This document shows, in pieces, positions 7,272-16,352 of a stretch of 64,000 nt of DNA; the first letter of the stretch is position 1, and every line of letters starts with the position of its first letter. The notes under the pieces are model-generated. The model was not told where the DNA came from. It ran no database searches and saw only the letters and a list, made by a program, of their open reading frames with translations. Location: assembly GCF_039993895.1 (NCBI RefSeq), contig NZ_CP121194.1, positions 1,178,001 to 1,242,000 of the forward strand, in the 5' to 3' direction. Source of the stretch: Edaphobacter paludis. Lineage in GTDB: Bacteria; Acidobacteriota; Terriglobia; Terriglobales; Acidobacteriaceae. A program made the position numbers and the translations under genes.

Positions 7272-8897
7272 CTAGCGGTTGGCCAGCGTCGTTTTTTGCG
7301 ATGCCGCAAGGTGATCTTCGAGCGCCTGTGCCTGGGGCAGGAAAGTGATTGCCTTGGCTATCTGTGGGTCCCAGTCAGCGCGCACCTTCAGGCCTTCGAG
7401 CTCCCCGAACTGCGAGGTGAAGAGTTCGCTCTTAATGCTTTCCTTCACCCAGTCCAGTACACCGTTGATGTCGGCATCGGTGTACGGGATCGGCTCAGGT
7501 TGGGACTTGAGGAAGTTCTTGAAGTCCTGCAGGACGGCGTCATCAACCACGAAGTCTTTGCTGACGGTATGCGTCGCAAGATAGTGCTTGCTGAAGTTGA
7601 AGAAGGCGTAGTGCTGGAGAAGGCTTCCCTGGAAGTCGTTCGCTTTAACATCCGGGATAGCATCGTCCGGCGTGATGCCGCCGCCGCCGTAGACGGTGCG
7701 GCCGGAGTCGGTGAGCTTGACCTCGAGATTGCTCTTGTCGGGCTTGGCAGCGTCGTCGCGGACGTAATAGTAGTCATAGAGTGAGACGCCGTTATAGTTG
7801 CGCTGAATCAAGCGGCCCGAAGGTGTGTAGTAGTGATAGGTGGTCAGCAGAAGTCCCGTGTTTTCGCTGAGTTGGAAGACCGTTTGGACGAGGCCTTTGC
7901 CGAAGGTGGTTTCACCGACGATCAGCGCGCGGTCGTGGTCCTGCAACGCGCCTGAGACAATCTCAGCCGCCGAGGCGGTGTTGCGATTAACGAGAACCAC
8001 GATGGGATACTTCTTACCCTCTTCGCCGTGGGAGACGCGATAGACCTGGTCGGGGAAGGCGCGACCCTTTTGCGAGACGACGATCTGTCCCTTTTCGAGG
8101 AACTTGTCCGCCATGCCGACAGCCTCGTTCAGCAGGCCTCCTGGATTGCCGCGCAGGTCGATGACGAGACCGTTGATGTCGCCGAGCTTATCCAGAGCAT
8201 CGCCAACCTCACGGCTGGTCGTCTCCATGAAGTTGGTGACGTGAATGTAGCCGATGCCGGGACGGATCATGAAGGCAAGATCAACCGACGGGCGTGAGAC
8301 CTCTTCGCGGACCAGGTCGAAGACGAGCGGCTTGGGGCTGCCTTCGCGGCTCATGGTGACGGAAACATGGGTGTTGCGAGGCCCTTTGAGGAGGGAAGCG
8401 ACGGCTGCCGAGTCCATGCCTTCGGTAGATTTTCCATCGACGTTCACAATCACGTCACCTGGACGAATGCCAGCTTTATAAGCTGGCGCGCCTTCGAAGG
8501 GGGCGAGAACTACGATCTTCAATCCGTTCTTCGCGGTGGGATCGGGCTGCGGCTGGATCGACATGCCGACGCCGTAATATTTTCCATGCTGGTCTTCGCG
8601 CATCTGGGCGAAGGCTTTGGGGTCCTGGAAGCTGGAGTGTGGATCAAGCGTATGCAGCATCCCCGGGATGGCGCCATCGTAAATGGCCTTGTCGATCTTG
8701 TCGGAGTCAAGATGCTCGGCGTAGTTCTGTTCGACGAGAGCATAGACATTCGTAAAGTCATGGAGGGAGTCGCGGAGCGTGGATTCGTCCGTCGCCGACT
8801 GGGCATCGACCTTCTGGTTGATAAATGTGCCGAGCACGGCGCAACTGGCCAGGAAGAGGGTGGCAATAAAGAGTGCGCGACGGGTGCGGGGAGCCAT
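7272..8897 (-). CDS. S41-family C-terminal processing peptidase
   Basis: 541 residues with one N-terminal membrane/signal segment (ALFIATLFLASCAVLGTF). A PDZ domain follows (GIRPGDVIVNVDGKSTEGM) and then the S41 protease core. The core shows LVIDLRGNPGGLLNEAVGMAD, the nucleophile serine in NTASAAEIVSGALQ, and the general-base lysine in ETTFGKGLVQTVF. Such periplasmic serine/lysine proteases (CtpA/Prc group) trim C termini of envelope proteins. After the core there is an extra helical region of about 130 residues (DVKANDFQGSLL onward). A GAGG lies 13 nt before the ATG. It is divergent from the SurA-like chaperone gene, fitting a shared envelope-quality theme. Confidence 0.88.
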   Translation of the reverse strand: MAPRTRRALFIATLFLASCAVLGTFINQKVDAQSATDESTLRDSLHDFTNVYALVEQNYAEHLDSDKIDKAIYDGAIPGMLHTLDPHSSFQDPKAFAQMREDQHGKYYGVGMSIQPQPDPTAKNGLKIVVLAPFEGAPAYKAGIRPGDVIVNVDGKSTEGMDSAAVASLLKGPRNTHVSVTMSREGSPKPLVFDLVREEVSRPSVDLAFMIRPGIGYIHVTNFMETTSREVGDALDKLGDINGLVIDLRGNPGGLLNEAVGMADKFLEKGQIVVSQKGRAFPDQVYRVSHGEEGKKYPIVVLVNRNTASAAEIVSGALQDHDRALIVGETTFGKGLVQTVFQLSENTGLLLTTYHYYTPSGRLIQRNYNGVSLYDYYYVRDDAAKPDKSNLEVKLTDSGRTVYGGGGITPDDAIPDVKANDFQGSLLQHYAFFNFSKHYLATHTVSKDFVVDDAVLQDFKNFLKSQPEPIPYTDADINGVLDWVKESIKSELFTSQFGELEGLKVRADWDPQIAKAITFLPQAQALEDHLAASQKTTLANR

Positions 8898-9156
8898 TTG
8901 CTTGATTTACCTCAAAAAAGCGGGAAACAGTGCTCAATTTCTACGCAGGAAATGCGTATCATGGGCGCGCCCTCTTTGGACGGAGTATAGCATCGGGAGG
9001 TGAGCGCTTGCTGGGGGTAGAGGGGATTCGCTAGATAAGTGCAGGGCAGTTAGAATGGTGAATCGGATACCGTCTATTGCTGCCGGCAGTCAAATAACCA
9101 GCAAGGTGGTTCCGCGCGACGGCGACCAAGTCGCAGAAGTTAATTGAAGATAACGA

Positions 9157-11022
9157 GTGACGATGACCTTTAGAATTTCGCAGTTTGCGGTGGTATTGGG
9201 ACTTAGTGTGCTGGCATTGCCGGGAGTGGCGCAGGCGCCACGGTATCAGAGTCCTTTGAACGTACCGACGGCACCTGAGCCGCAACTGTCGCTGCCGACT
9301 CCGGCTCCTATTACGCCGAACGCCACGGTGGTGGAGGATGTGGTCGCTCGCGTGAACGACCAGATCATCAACCGCAGCGACGTGGAACGCGCGCAGCAGG
9401 AACTCGCCCGCGAAGACCAGCAGTCCAACGCCACTCCGGCTGAGGCCGCCCAGCGGCAAAGAGATCTATTGCGCGACATGATTGACAAGCAGTTGCTGCT
9501 GTCCAAAGGCAAGGAACTGGGCCTGAACGCAGATGCTGAGGTCATTCGCAGGCTGGACGAGATTCGCAAGCAGAACCACCTCGATTCCATGGAGGCGCTT
9601 GAAAAGGCCGCAGCAGCGCAGGGCGTTTCGTTTGAAGATTTCAAGGCGAATATCCGTGACAGCGTCATCACCCAGCAGGTAGTGCGCGACGAAGTTGGAC
9701 GGCGCCTGCAAATGACGCAAGGGCAGGAGCAGGCCTATTACGACGCTCATAAGCAAGACTTCGCCGTTCCCGAGCAGGTTCGTCTGAGCGAGATCCTGAT
9801 TCCTACAGCCGCTGACGCAAATGACGCTGCGCTGGCGCAGGCCAAGGCGAAGGCCGACGATGTCGAAGCGAAGATCAAGGCGGGCGATAAATTCGACGAG
9901 TTGGCGAAGACCTACTCCAGTGGGTCGACGGCTGCTCAGGGCGGCGACCTGGGTCTGTACAAACGTGGCGCGTTGCCCAAAGTTCTGGAAGACCAGACCT
10001 TCGATCTACAGCCCGGCCAGGTAACTGCTCCTATCCGAACCCGTCAGGGCTTTGTCATCCTGAAGGTGACCGAGCATCAGGCTGCGGGAACTCCACCTCT
10101 CAAAGAAGTCGAGCCGCAGGTTCAGGAAGCGATGTACATGGAGCAGTTGCAGCCTGCACTGCGGGCTTATCTTACGAAGTTGCGCGAGGATGCCTTCATC
10201 GACCTTGCTCCGGGATTCGTAGACTCCGGTGCGAGCGCCAATGAGACGAAGCCCCAATTTACGGCCTATGCTCCACCCGTCTCCAAGAAAATGAAGAAGG
10301 TCCAGAAAAAGGAACGGTTCGACCGAAGCAATGGCAGTGGTCGGTTTGCGGCACAGGGCAAGCGGTCGAGTGCTCCGCCTGCAACGGCTGTCGCGACTTC
10401 GGTAGCGTCGGTTGCGCCTGCAGCCAATGGCAAGCAGAAGAAGACGAAGAAGATCAAACGCGAGAAGGTCCGCTTCGGACAGGCTCCTCGCAATCCTTTG
10501 CCCGCCGGACCGCAGGAGACAGCGGTGGGCGGCGACGTCGGTGCCGGAGCTGCATCCGCTTCGGCCATCACTGCCGCTCCGGGCGCAGCCATGACGAACA
10601 GCGAAGAGAGCGCCTCCCAGGCGGCCGATGTCAATCCGCTTACGCCAGTCGCACCCCAGCCCACCACGAAGACCCGGTTCGCCTCTCGCGAGAAGATCGT
10701 AATCGCAGAAAAGAAGGCAGCCCGAAGGCGAAAGGCCAAAGAAAAGGCGGCAGCGACGCCGGAAGGACCAACTGCCCTGGAAAGTGCGGACCGGACGACG
10801 CAGTCCGCTCCTCTAGGTCTAAATGGTGATACGGCAAAGAAGAAGAAAAAGGTGAAGGTCAAGGGAGCAAAGAAGGAACGGCTGGAGAATAAGCCGAAGC
10901 CTTCGACGGCACCCCCTCCGCCGCCCGCGCCGACGGTGAATCCGTCGCTTGGCGAAGGTCTGGGAACGGCTCCGGCGGCTGCGCAACCAAGCACGCCACC
11001 CGCGTCCACAACGCCGAACTAG
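9157..11022 (+). CDS. SurA-like periplasmic peptidyl-prolyl isomerase with lysine-rich tail
   Basis: A 621-residue exported chaperone/PPIase. Signal peptide about 1-26 (VVLGLSVLALPGVAQA). SurA N-terminal chaperone region about 60-190 (VEDVVARVNDQIINRSDVERA, ELGLNADAEVIRRLDEI). One parvulin (PPIC) domain about 208-310 (VRLSEILIP, YSSGSTAAQGGDLGLYKRG, PGQVTAPIRTRQGFVILKV). Beyond about residue 345 is a 270-residue low-complexity tail of Pro/Ala with blocks of lysine (KKMKKVQKKERF, KQKKTKKIKREK, KKKKKVKVKGAKK), which SurA itself lacks. Start is GTG 9157 or ATG 9163. It probably escorts outer-membrane proteins. Confidence 0.85.
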   Translation: MTMTFRISQFAVVLGLSVLALPGVAQAPRYQSPLNVPTAPEPQLSLPTPAPITPNATVVEDVVARVNDQIINRSDVERAQQELAREDQQSNATPAEAAQRQRDLLRDMIDKQLLLSKGKELGLNADAEVIRRLDEIRKQNHLDSMEALEKAAAAQGVSFEDFKANIRDSVITQQVVRDEVGRRLQMTQGQEQAYYDAHKQDFAVPEQVRLSEILIPTAADANDAALAQAKAKADDVEAKIKAGDKFDELAKTYSSGSTAAQGGDLGLYKRGALPKVLEDQTFDLQPGQVTAPIRTRQGFVILKVTEHQAAGTPPLKEVEPQVQEAMYMEQLQPALRAYLTKLREDAFIDLAPGFVDSGASANETKPQFTAYAPPVSKKMKKVQKKERFDRSNGSGRFAAQGKRSSAPPATAVATSVASVAPAANGKQKKTKKIKREKVRFGQAPRNPLPAGPQETAVGGDVGAGAASASAITAAPGAAMTNSEESASQAADVNPLTPVAPQPTTKTRFASREKIVIAEKKAARRRKAKEKAAATPEGPTALESADRTTQSAPLGLNGDTAKKKKKVKVKGAKKERLENKPKPSTAPPPPPAPTVNPSLGEGLGTAPAAAQPSTPPASTTPN

Positions 11023-11037
11023 CTGTAACCCAATCTG

Positions 11038-11071
11038 CAACAGCGCGAGGGCTCCGGCTCTCGCGCTGTTG
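11038..11071 (+). terminator. Hairpin terminator after the SurA-like gene
   Basis: Perfect 12-bp inverted repeat CAACAGCGCGAG / CTCGCGCTGTTG, 10-nt GC-rich loop, followed by TTTGT. It begins 15 bp after the PPIase stop and ends before the start of the HD nuclease gene. Confidence 0.75.
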
Positions 11072-11119
11072 TTTGTGGGGCAGGGTTTTATTTGGTCATG
11101 GCGCGTTATTCTGAGGTAC

Positions 11120-12097
11120 ATGAAAGACTTCTTTATTGCCGACGCGGCGAAGTTCGATAACGTCATGGTGACTTCCTATTTCGCACTGTCCTCACTGTCG
11201 GTGCGGGAGAAAAAGCAGGGCGGCCAGTATCTTGCGCTTACCCTGACCGACAAGACCGGAACGATGGAAGCCCGCATGTGGGACGAGGTTGCCGATGCGC
11301 TGGCGAGTTGCTCAGAGGGCTGCTATGTCAAGGTGCAGGGGCAGGTCAGCAAGTATCAGGGTAAGTTTCAGATCACTCTGCAGAAGATGCGTAACGCTGC
11401 TGAGAGCGAGGTTGACCCGGCTGATTACCTTCCCGCAACGCGCTTCGACGTCGATGAGATGTGGGCGGAACTCCGGGGGTATGTCTCGCAATTTACGAAC
11501 GCCGACCTCAAGCGGCTGGTCTTTTCCTTCCTCGATGACGAGGCAATCGCGGCAGCGTACCGCAGTGCGCCAGCGGCCAAGCGCCTGCACCACGCCTGGC
11601 TGGGAGGCCTGCTTGAGCACGTTGTTACATTGGTGCGTGTCTGCCTGGCCACCGCACCTTTTTATGCCGAAGTAGATCCGGACCTGCTCGTCACCGGGGC
11701 GATCCTGCATGACATCGGCAAGACCCGCGAGCTCCACTGGCAAAAGAGCTTCGGTTATACGCTCGAAGGCCAGCTGATCGGCCACATCAGCATTGCCCAG
11801 GGAATGCTGGTTGAAAAGGTGAAGGAGCTGGCACCGTTTCCCGAAAAGCTGCGCGTACTGGTAGAACACATGATTCTGAGCCACCACGGCAAGTATGAGT
11901 TCGGCTCGCCCAAACTACCCATGACTCCCGAGGCGCTGCTGCTAAACGTGCTCGACGATCTGGAAGCGAAGATGCAGGTGCTACGAAACGAATTTGCAGC
12001 CGCCACAGCGAGCGGAAGATCCAGCGAAGAGATGACGGAGTGGGTTCGCAGCATGGACCGCCCGCTGCTCGACTCACGCGGCTACCTGAACGATTGA
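11120..12097 (+). CDS. OB-fold plus HD-domain nuclease, YhaM-like
   Basis: 325 residues from the ATG at 11120. Earlier in-frame codons overlap the upstream terminator and are rejected. The N-terminal OB-fold nucleic-acid-binding domain covers about 15-95 (QYLALTLTDKTGTMEARMW, VKVQGQVSKYQGKFQITL). The C-terminal HD domain has KRLHHAWLGGLLEHVVT, ILHDIGKTREL (the HD metal pair) and ILSHHGKYEFGSP. This architecture is that of YhaM, a 3'-to-5' exoribonuclease of Gram-positive bacteria, and of related HD proteins elsewhere. An RNA/DNA 3'-exonuclease role is inferred from the family. Confidence 0.85.
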   Translation: MKDFFIADAAKFDNVMVTSYFALSSLSVREKKQGGQYLALTLTDKTGTMEARMWDEVADALASCSEGCYVKVQGQVSKYQGKFQITLQKMRNAAESEVDPADYLPATRFDVDEMWAELRGYVSQFTNADLKRLVFSFLDDEAIAAAYRSAPAAKRLHHAWLGGLLEHVVTLVRVCLATAPFYAEVDPDLLVTGAILHDIGKTRELHWQKSFGYTLEGQLIGHISIAQGMLVEKVKELAPFPEKLRVLVEHMILSHHGKYEFGSPKLPMTPEALLLNVLDDLEAKMQVLRNEFAAATASGRSSEEMTEWVRSMDRPLLDSRGYLND

Positions 12098-12200
12098 AGG
12101 CAGTCTTGCGACGTCCCTTTTCAGCATCGGGTCCAATCGAAACCGCATCGAAGTGAGTATTATTGGGTTAGTTTGGGATTTGATCATTCGGGAGGACGTT

Positions 12201-13511
12201 ATGCCGACGGCCACCAAAGCTGATGCCCTATCTCATAAACTTTATGCCGGACTGACCCATGAACTTGAGGCTTATCATGGCCCCTCGTTTGAGTTGCGGC
12301 TGTGGGACGATACCTGCGCCACCTACGGGTCCGCCCTGCCCGAGTTCACCATAATCGTCAAATCGCTGAACGTCCTCAAGGCCCTCCTGTGGAACCCCAC
12401 GGAACTCACACTAGGAGATGCCTTTGTGAAAGGCGATCTTGAAGTTGAAGGCGACATCTTCGCGATGTTCGAGTTCGCTGATTTTGTCTTTAGCGGGAAG
12501 CATAGTATAGAAAGTCCTTTATCCGCGCGTCGCATCGCTATCCTGGCAACCAAGGCCTTGAAGCGACTCCAATACGCCTTCAACGACCTCTTTGTGCATA
12601 CGCTGCGCCGCGACAGGCAAGCCATCTCGTTTCACTATGACAAGCCACCCGAGTTCTTCGCGCCCTGGCTTGGACCTACCATGGTGTATTCCTGCGCCTA
12701 CTTCTGCCGCAACTCCGAGAGCCTCGAAGAGGCGCAGCGCAACAAGCTTGACCTTATCTGCAAAAAGCTGCGCCTCCATCCCGGAGACCAGATGCTGGAC
12801 ATCGGCTGTGGCTGGGGCAGCCTCATCCTCCATGCAGCCAAGTACTACGGTGTCCACGCCACCGGCATTACGCTCAGCGAGCAGCAGTTTGCTTTCGCAC
12901 GGCGGCGTATCGCCGACGAAGGCCTGGACTCCGAATGCGAGGTCCGCCTCTGCGACTACCGGGAGCTCGACCACGGCGTTCCCACCTTCGACAAGATCGC
13001 CAGCGTCGGGATGTTCGAGCACGTCGGCTGGCAAAACCTCGGCACGTACTTCGAAACCGTCAAGAAATTGTTGAAACCTGGTGGCGCCTTCCTGAACCAT
13101 GGCATCGTCTCTTCGCTGGACGAGTATAAAAAACATGGGCCATCGTTCATTCGCAAATATGTCTTTCCCGATACGGAGTTAGCGACGCTACCTATTGTGA
13201 CGACCGAGGCGGAGCAGGCGGGCTTCGAACTCCGCGACGTCGAGTGTCTTCGCGAACATTATGAGCGCACCCTGCACGGCTGGGTCGATCGGCTGGAACA
13301 GTGCAAGCGCGATCTGCTCAACTACGCCGATCCAGAGACCTATCGCATCTGGCAGCTCTACATGGCCGGCTCCGCCGAGGCGTTCAGAAAAGCGAAGATC
13401 AGTATCTATCAGATGCTGTTCTCGAAACCTGGCAGTGAAGAATATTGTGAGCCGAGCACGCGCGCCGACTGGCTCATAGAGCCGCAGGGCCGATTTGCGG
13501 ACGCAAACTGA
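12201..13511 (+). CDS. cfa: Cyclopropane-fatty-acyl-phospholipid synthase family methyltransferase
   Basis: 436 residues from ATG 12201, which has a clear GGGAGG 6-7 nt upstream. An in-frame GTG at 12153 lacks such support. The N-terminal lipid-binding part is followed by the SAM domain with MLDIGCGWGSLILHAA (motif I). Other landmarks are VHATGITLSEQQFAFARRRI, VGMFEHVGWQNLGTYF and GAFLNHGIV. It transfers a methylene group from S-adenosylmethionine to unsaturated phospholipid acyl chains at the membrane, an acid/stationary-phase adaptation in other bacteria. Single gene, no obvious operon partner. Confidence 0.9.
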   Translation: MPTATKADALSHKLYAGLTHELEAYHGPSFELRLWDDTCATYGSALPEFTIIVKSLNVLKALLWNPTELTLGDAFVKGDLEVEGDIFAMFEFADFVFSGKHSIESPLSARRIAILATKALKRLQYAFNDLFVHTLRRDRQAISFHYDKPPEFFAPWLGPTMVYSCAYFCRNSESLEEAQRNKLDLICKKLRLHPGDQMLDIGCGWGSLILHAAKYYGVHATGITLSEQQFAFARRRIADEGLDSECEVRLCDYRELDHGVPTFDKIASVGMFEHVGWQNLGTYFETVKKLLKPGGAFLNHGIVSSLDEYKKHGPSFIRKYVFPDTELATLPIVTTEAEQAGFELRDVECLREHYERTLHGWVDRLEQCKRDLLNYADPETYRIWQLYMAGSAEAFRKAKISIYQMLFSKPGSEEYCEPSTRADWLIEPQGRFADAN

Positions 13512-13616
13512 GCGCTGTGGCGCGATGCTGAAACGTTCGCGCCCAACATCGTCAGCCGGATTGTTACAATCAGAATTACGGCGTTGGTGCGCCTCTGCGA
13601 CGCTTAAGTGAGGGAA

Positions 13617-14789
13617 ATGCTTCGATTTTCGACAGCAGGAGAGAGCCACGGCGAAAGTCTCGTGGCCATGGTCAGTGGAATGCCGGCAGGCATTCCGGTT
13701 GATCTTGAATTTGTGAATCGCGAGCTGTGGCGCCGCCAGAAGGGCTATGGCCGCGGAGGCCGCATGCGTATCGAGCGCGATACGGCGCATGTGCTCAGCG
13801 GTGTTCGCCACGGCAAGACCATCGGTTCGCCCATCGCCATGACGCTGGCGAATAACGACTGGAAGAATTGGACCGAGATTCTTCCTGTGGAAGAGGGTGA
13901 CCCGGAAAAGCACAAGGCCGTCGCCTCGCCGCGGCCGGGACATGCCGATCTCGCCGGTGCCCTCAAGTACGACTTTAAGGATGCTCGCTATGTGCTGGAG
14001 CGAGCCAGCGCCCGCGAGAGCGCAGCCCGCGTAGCCTCGGGAGCCTTTGCCAAGCTGCTGCTCAAAGAGTTCGGCGTCGGTGTTGCCAGCCACGTCATCC
14101 GCGTAGGTAAGGCTGAGCTTTCACGCCCGGCGCAATGGGAGGAAATTGTTGCGCTGCAAGCCAAGGATGAAGTTCTGCTGAACTGTGTTGACCCCGAAAG
14201 CGAAGCCGCAATGAAGGCGGAGGTAGACTCCGTTCTTCGCACCGGCGACACCATCGGCGGCGTATTCGAAGTCGTCGTTCACGGCCTCCCTCCCGGCGTT
14301 GGTACACACGCTAATTGGGACGAGCGCATGGACGGCCTGCTCGCCCAGGCAGTGATGAGCCTGCAAGCGGTAAAGGCAGTTGAAATCGGGCGTGGAGTTA
14401 CTGCGGCAGAGTCTCTTGGCTCTGCGGTGCATGATGCTATCGGCTACGAAGGCGAGAGCGGTTTTACAAAGTTTTCTCGCGAGCAGAACAACGCCGGCGG
14501 CATCGAGGGTGGCATCTCCAACGGCGAGGACATCGTGGTGCGCGGTTATCTCAAGCCCATCTCGACGTTACGCCGCCCGCTTGCTTCGGTCAGCTTCGAG
14601 ACCCGCGAACCGGTCAAGGCTGCCTACGAGCGCAGCGATGTCTGCGTCGTTCCCGCCGCTGGTGTAGCGGCAGAGGCGATGGTGGCACTGGCCATCGCGC
14701 GCCTGGTGATAGAAAAGTTTGGCGGCGATTCGTTGCGCGAGATGCAGCGAAACTTCAACGGCTATTGTGAGCAGATTCGAGCATATTAA
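13617..14789 (+). CDS. aroC: Chorismate synthase
   Basis: Final enzyme of the shikimate pathway, converting EPSP to chorismate with reduced FMN. Landmarks: LRFSTAGESHGESLVAMVSGMPAG, RRQKGYGRGGRMRIE, SGVRHGKTIGSPIAM, RPGHADLAGALKYDF, ERASARESAARVA and EQNNAGGIEGGISNGEDIV. About 390 residues from ATG 13617, or three more codons from GTG 13608. It is followed with zero spacing by def, whose GTG directly abuts this TAA. Confidence 0.95.
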   Translation: MLRFSTAGESHGESLVAMVSGMPAGIPVDLEFVNRELWRRQKGYGRGGRMRIERDTAHVLSGVRHGKTIGSPIAMTLANNDWKNWTEILPVEEGDPEKHKAVASPRPGHADLAGALKYDFKDARYVLERASARESAARVASGAFAKLLLKEFGVGVASHVIRVGKAELSRPAQWEEIVALQAKDEVLLNCVDPESEAAMKAEVDSVLRTGDTIGGVFEVVVHGLPPGVGTHANWDERMDGLLAQAVMSLQAVKAVEIGRGVTAAESLGSAVHDAIGYEGESGFTKFSREQNNAGGIEGGISNGEDIVVRGYLKPISTLRRPLASVSFETREPVKAAYERSDVCVVPAAGVAAEAMVALAIARLVIEKFGGDSLREMQRNFNGYCEQIRAY

Positions 14790-15341
14790 GTGAGCCAGAC
14801 AGCAGAAAAATCGGTGAATCAATCAGTGGGCAAAATACATGAGGTTGTAAAGTGGCCAGCGCCCGTGCTGGCAAAGCGCGGAGAAGAGGTCACGGTATTC
14901 GACGCGAAGCTGAAGAAGCTCGTCGAGGAGATGTTCGAGTCGATGTATGCGGCGCAGGGCATCGGTCTGGCCGCGCCGCAGATCAACATTTCGAAGCGCA
15001 TTACAGTCATCGATTGCAGCTTCAAAAAGAATCCTGACGAGAAGGTCATTCTCATCAATCCGGAGATTATCGAGCGCAAGGGCAAGCAGATCGAAGAAGA
15101 AGGCTGCCTCAGCCTGCCCGAAATTCGGGAGAAGGTATCGCGCGCCGCATGGGTGAAGGTGCGCGCGCAGGACGTAAACGGAGATTCCATCGAAGTCGAG
15201 GGTGAAGAACTGCTGGCCCGCGCCATGCAGCACGAGATCGATCATCTGGACGGCATCTTATTCATCGACAGGCTAAGTCGCCTGAAGCGCGACCTCATCA
15301 TCCGCAAGATCAAGAAGCTGCAAAAGAACGGCGAGTGGTAA
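14790..15341 (+). CDS. def: Peptide deformylase
   Basis: Removes the formyl group from nascent N-formylmethionine. All three family motifs are intact: GIGLAAPQI, EGCLSLPE (cysteine metal ligand) and QHEIDHLDG (HExxH). 183 residues. The GTG start immediately follows the aroC stop; another in-frame GTG at 14826 would give a length closer to the core family. fmt follows about 75 bp downstream, so the formylation and deformylation enzymes are adjacent, a common arrangement. Confidence 0.95.
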   Translation: MSQTAEKSVNQSVGKIHEVVKWPAPVLAKRGEEVTVFDAKLKKLVEEMFESMYAAQGIGLAAPQINISKRITVIDCSFKKNPDEKVILINPEIIERKGKQIEEEGCLSLPEIREKVSRAAWVKVRAQDVNGDSIEVEGEELLARAMQHEIDHLDGILFIDRLSRLKRDLIIRKIKKLQKNGEW

Positions 15342-15366
15342 TGGCTGTCTCTGTCGTCGCTTGTAT

Positions 15367-15390
15367 TTGATCGGTGCCCCTCGGTGTAAA
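15367..15390 (+). repeat. Degenerate intergenic repeat, copy 3
   Basis: TTGATCGGTG followed by CCCCTCGGTGTAAA between def and fmt; the core GATCGGTG-N4-TCGGT matches copy 2. Confidence 0.4.
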
Positions 15391-15416
15391 GCCGTCACCA
15401 GAAGTGAGAACCCACT

Positions 15417-16352
15417 TTGAAACTAGTCTTCTGCGGCACACCACAATTCGCTGTTCCTACCCTCGAAGCGGTCATCGCAGCGGACCACGACGTAGCTCTT
15501 GTGGTGACGCAGCCCGACCGCGCCGCTGGCCGGGGCATGGAGATGCAGCCTCCTCCGGTAAAGCGCGTGGCGCTGGAGCGCGGAATCCTGATAGCCCAGC
15601 CGGAGAAGATCAAGAACAACTTCGAGTTCCGCACCCAACTGGAAGATATCCGTCCCGAGGCGATTCTGGTCGTGGCCTATGGGCGCATCATTCCGCAGTG
15701 GATGCTGGACCTGCCGCCGCTCGGCTGCATCAATCTGCACGGATCGCTGCTGCCAAAGTATCGTGGAGCCGCGCCGATTCAATGGGCAATCGCCAACGGG
15801 GAAAATGTCACCGGTGTGACGACGATGCGACTTGACGCAGGGCTCGACACCGGAGACATGCTGTTGGCCAAGGTTGTTCCCATCGGACAGGAGGAGACGG
15901 CGGTCGATGTCTATGAGTGCCTCGCCGCGGTTGGAGCGGAATTGATGGTGGAGACGCTATGCGGGCTGGCCGACAAGTCTATCTTCTGCCAGCCTCAAGA
16001 TCATTCGCTGGCAACCCTGGCGCCGATTCTGAAGCGCGAGGATGGCCTCATCGACTGCACGCGAATCGCACAGAGTGTTTACGATCGCTGGCGCGGTTTT
16101 CAGCCGTGGCCGGGAGCGCACACGACTTTGCGCGGTAAAAAGTTGATCGTTCACAAGATGCATGTGACAGCACACCCGACCGGCGGCGAACCCGGAACGC
16201 TTTTTGTGCAGGACAATGCGATGCTGCTGGTCTGCGCTAACGACACCGCGGTCTGTCTGGACGAGGTGCAGATGGAAGGCAAGCGGCGAATGAGCGCAGC
16301 CGAATTTCTAAACGGCTACCAGATAAAAAGCGGCGAACGGCTGCAAATATGA
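15417..16352 (+). CDS. fmt: Methionyl-tRNA formyltransferase (TTG start)
   Basis: Formylates initiator Met-tRNA using 10-formyl-THF. MKLVFCGTPQFAVPTLEAVI aligns with the canonical Fmt N terminus. The only start codon at that point is TTG (15417), so a rare start is used. The catalytic region INLHGSLLPKYRGAAPIQWAI and GVTTMRLDAGLDTGDML are present, with the C-terminal OB-like domain ending in KSGERLQI. 311 residues, normal length. It overlaps rsmB by 4 bp (ATGA). The weak start may tune its level relative to def. Confidence 0.94.
   Translation: MKLVFCGTPQFAVPTLEAVIAADHDVALVVTQPDRAAGRGMEMQPPPVKRVALERGILIAQPEKIKNNFEFRTQLEDIRPEAILVVAYGRIIPQWMLDLPPLGCINLHGSLLPKYRGAAPIQWAIANGENVTGVTTMRLDAGLDTGDMLLAKVVPIGQEETAVDVYECLAAVGAELMVETLCGLADKSIFCQPQDHSLATLAPILKREDGLIDCTRIAQSVYDRWRGFQPWPGAHTTLRGKKLIVHKMHVTAHPTGGEPGTLFVQDNAMLLVCANDTAVCLDEVQMEGKRRMSAAEFLNGYQIKSGERLQI

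Noticed and set aside
6993-7784. 263-codon forward open frame across the tRNA genes
   Set aside because: It runs through two tRNAs, the terminator and the antisense of the S41 protease, so it is not a gene.
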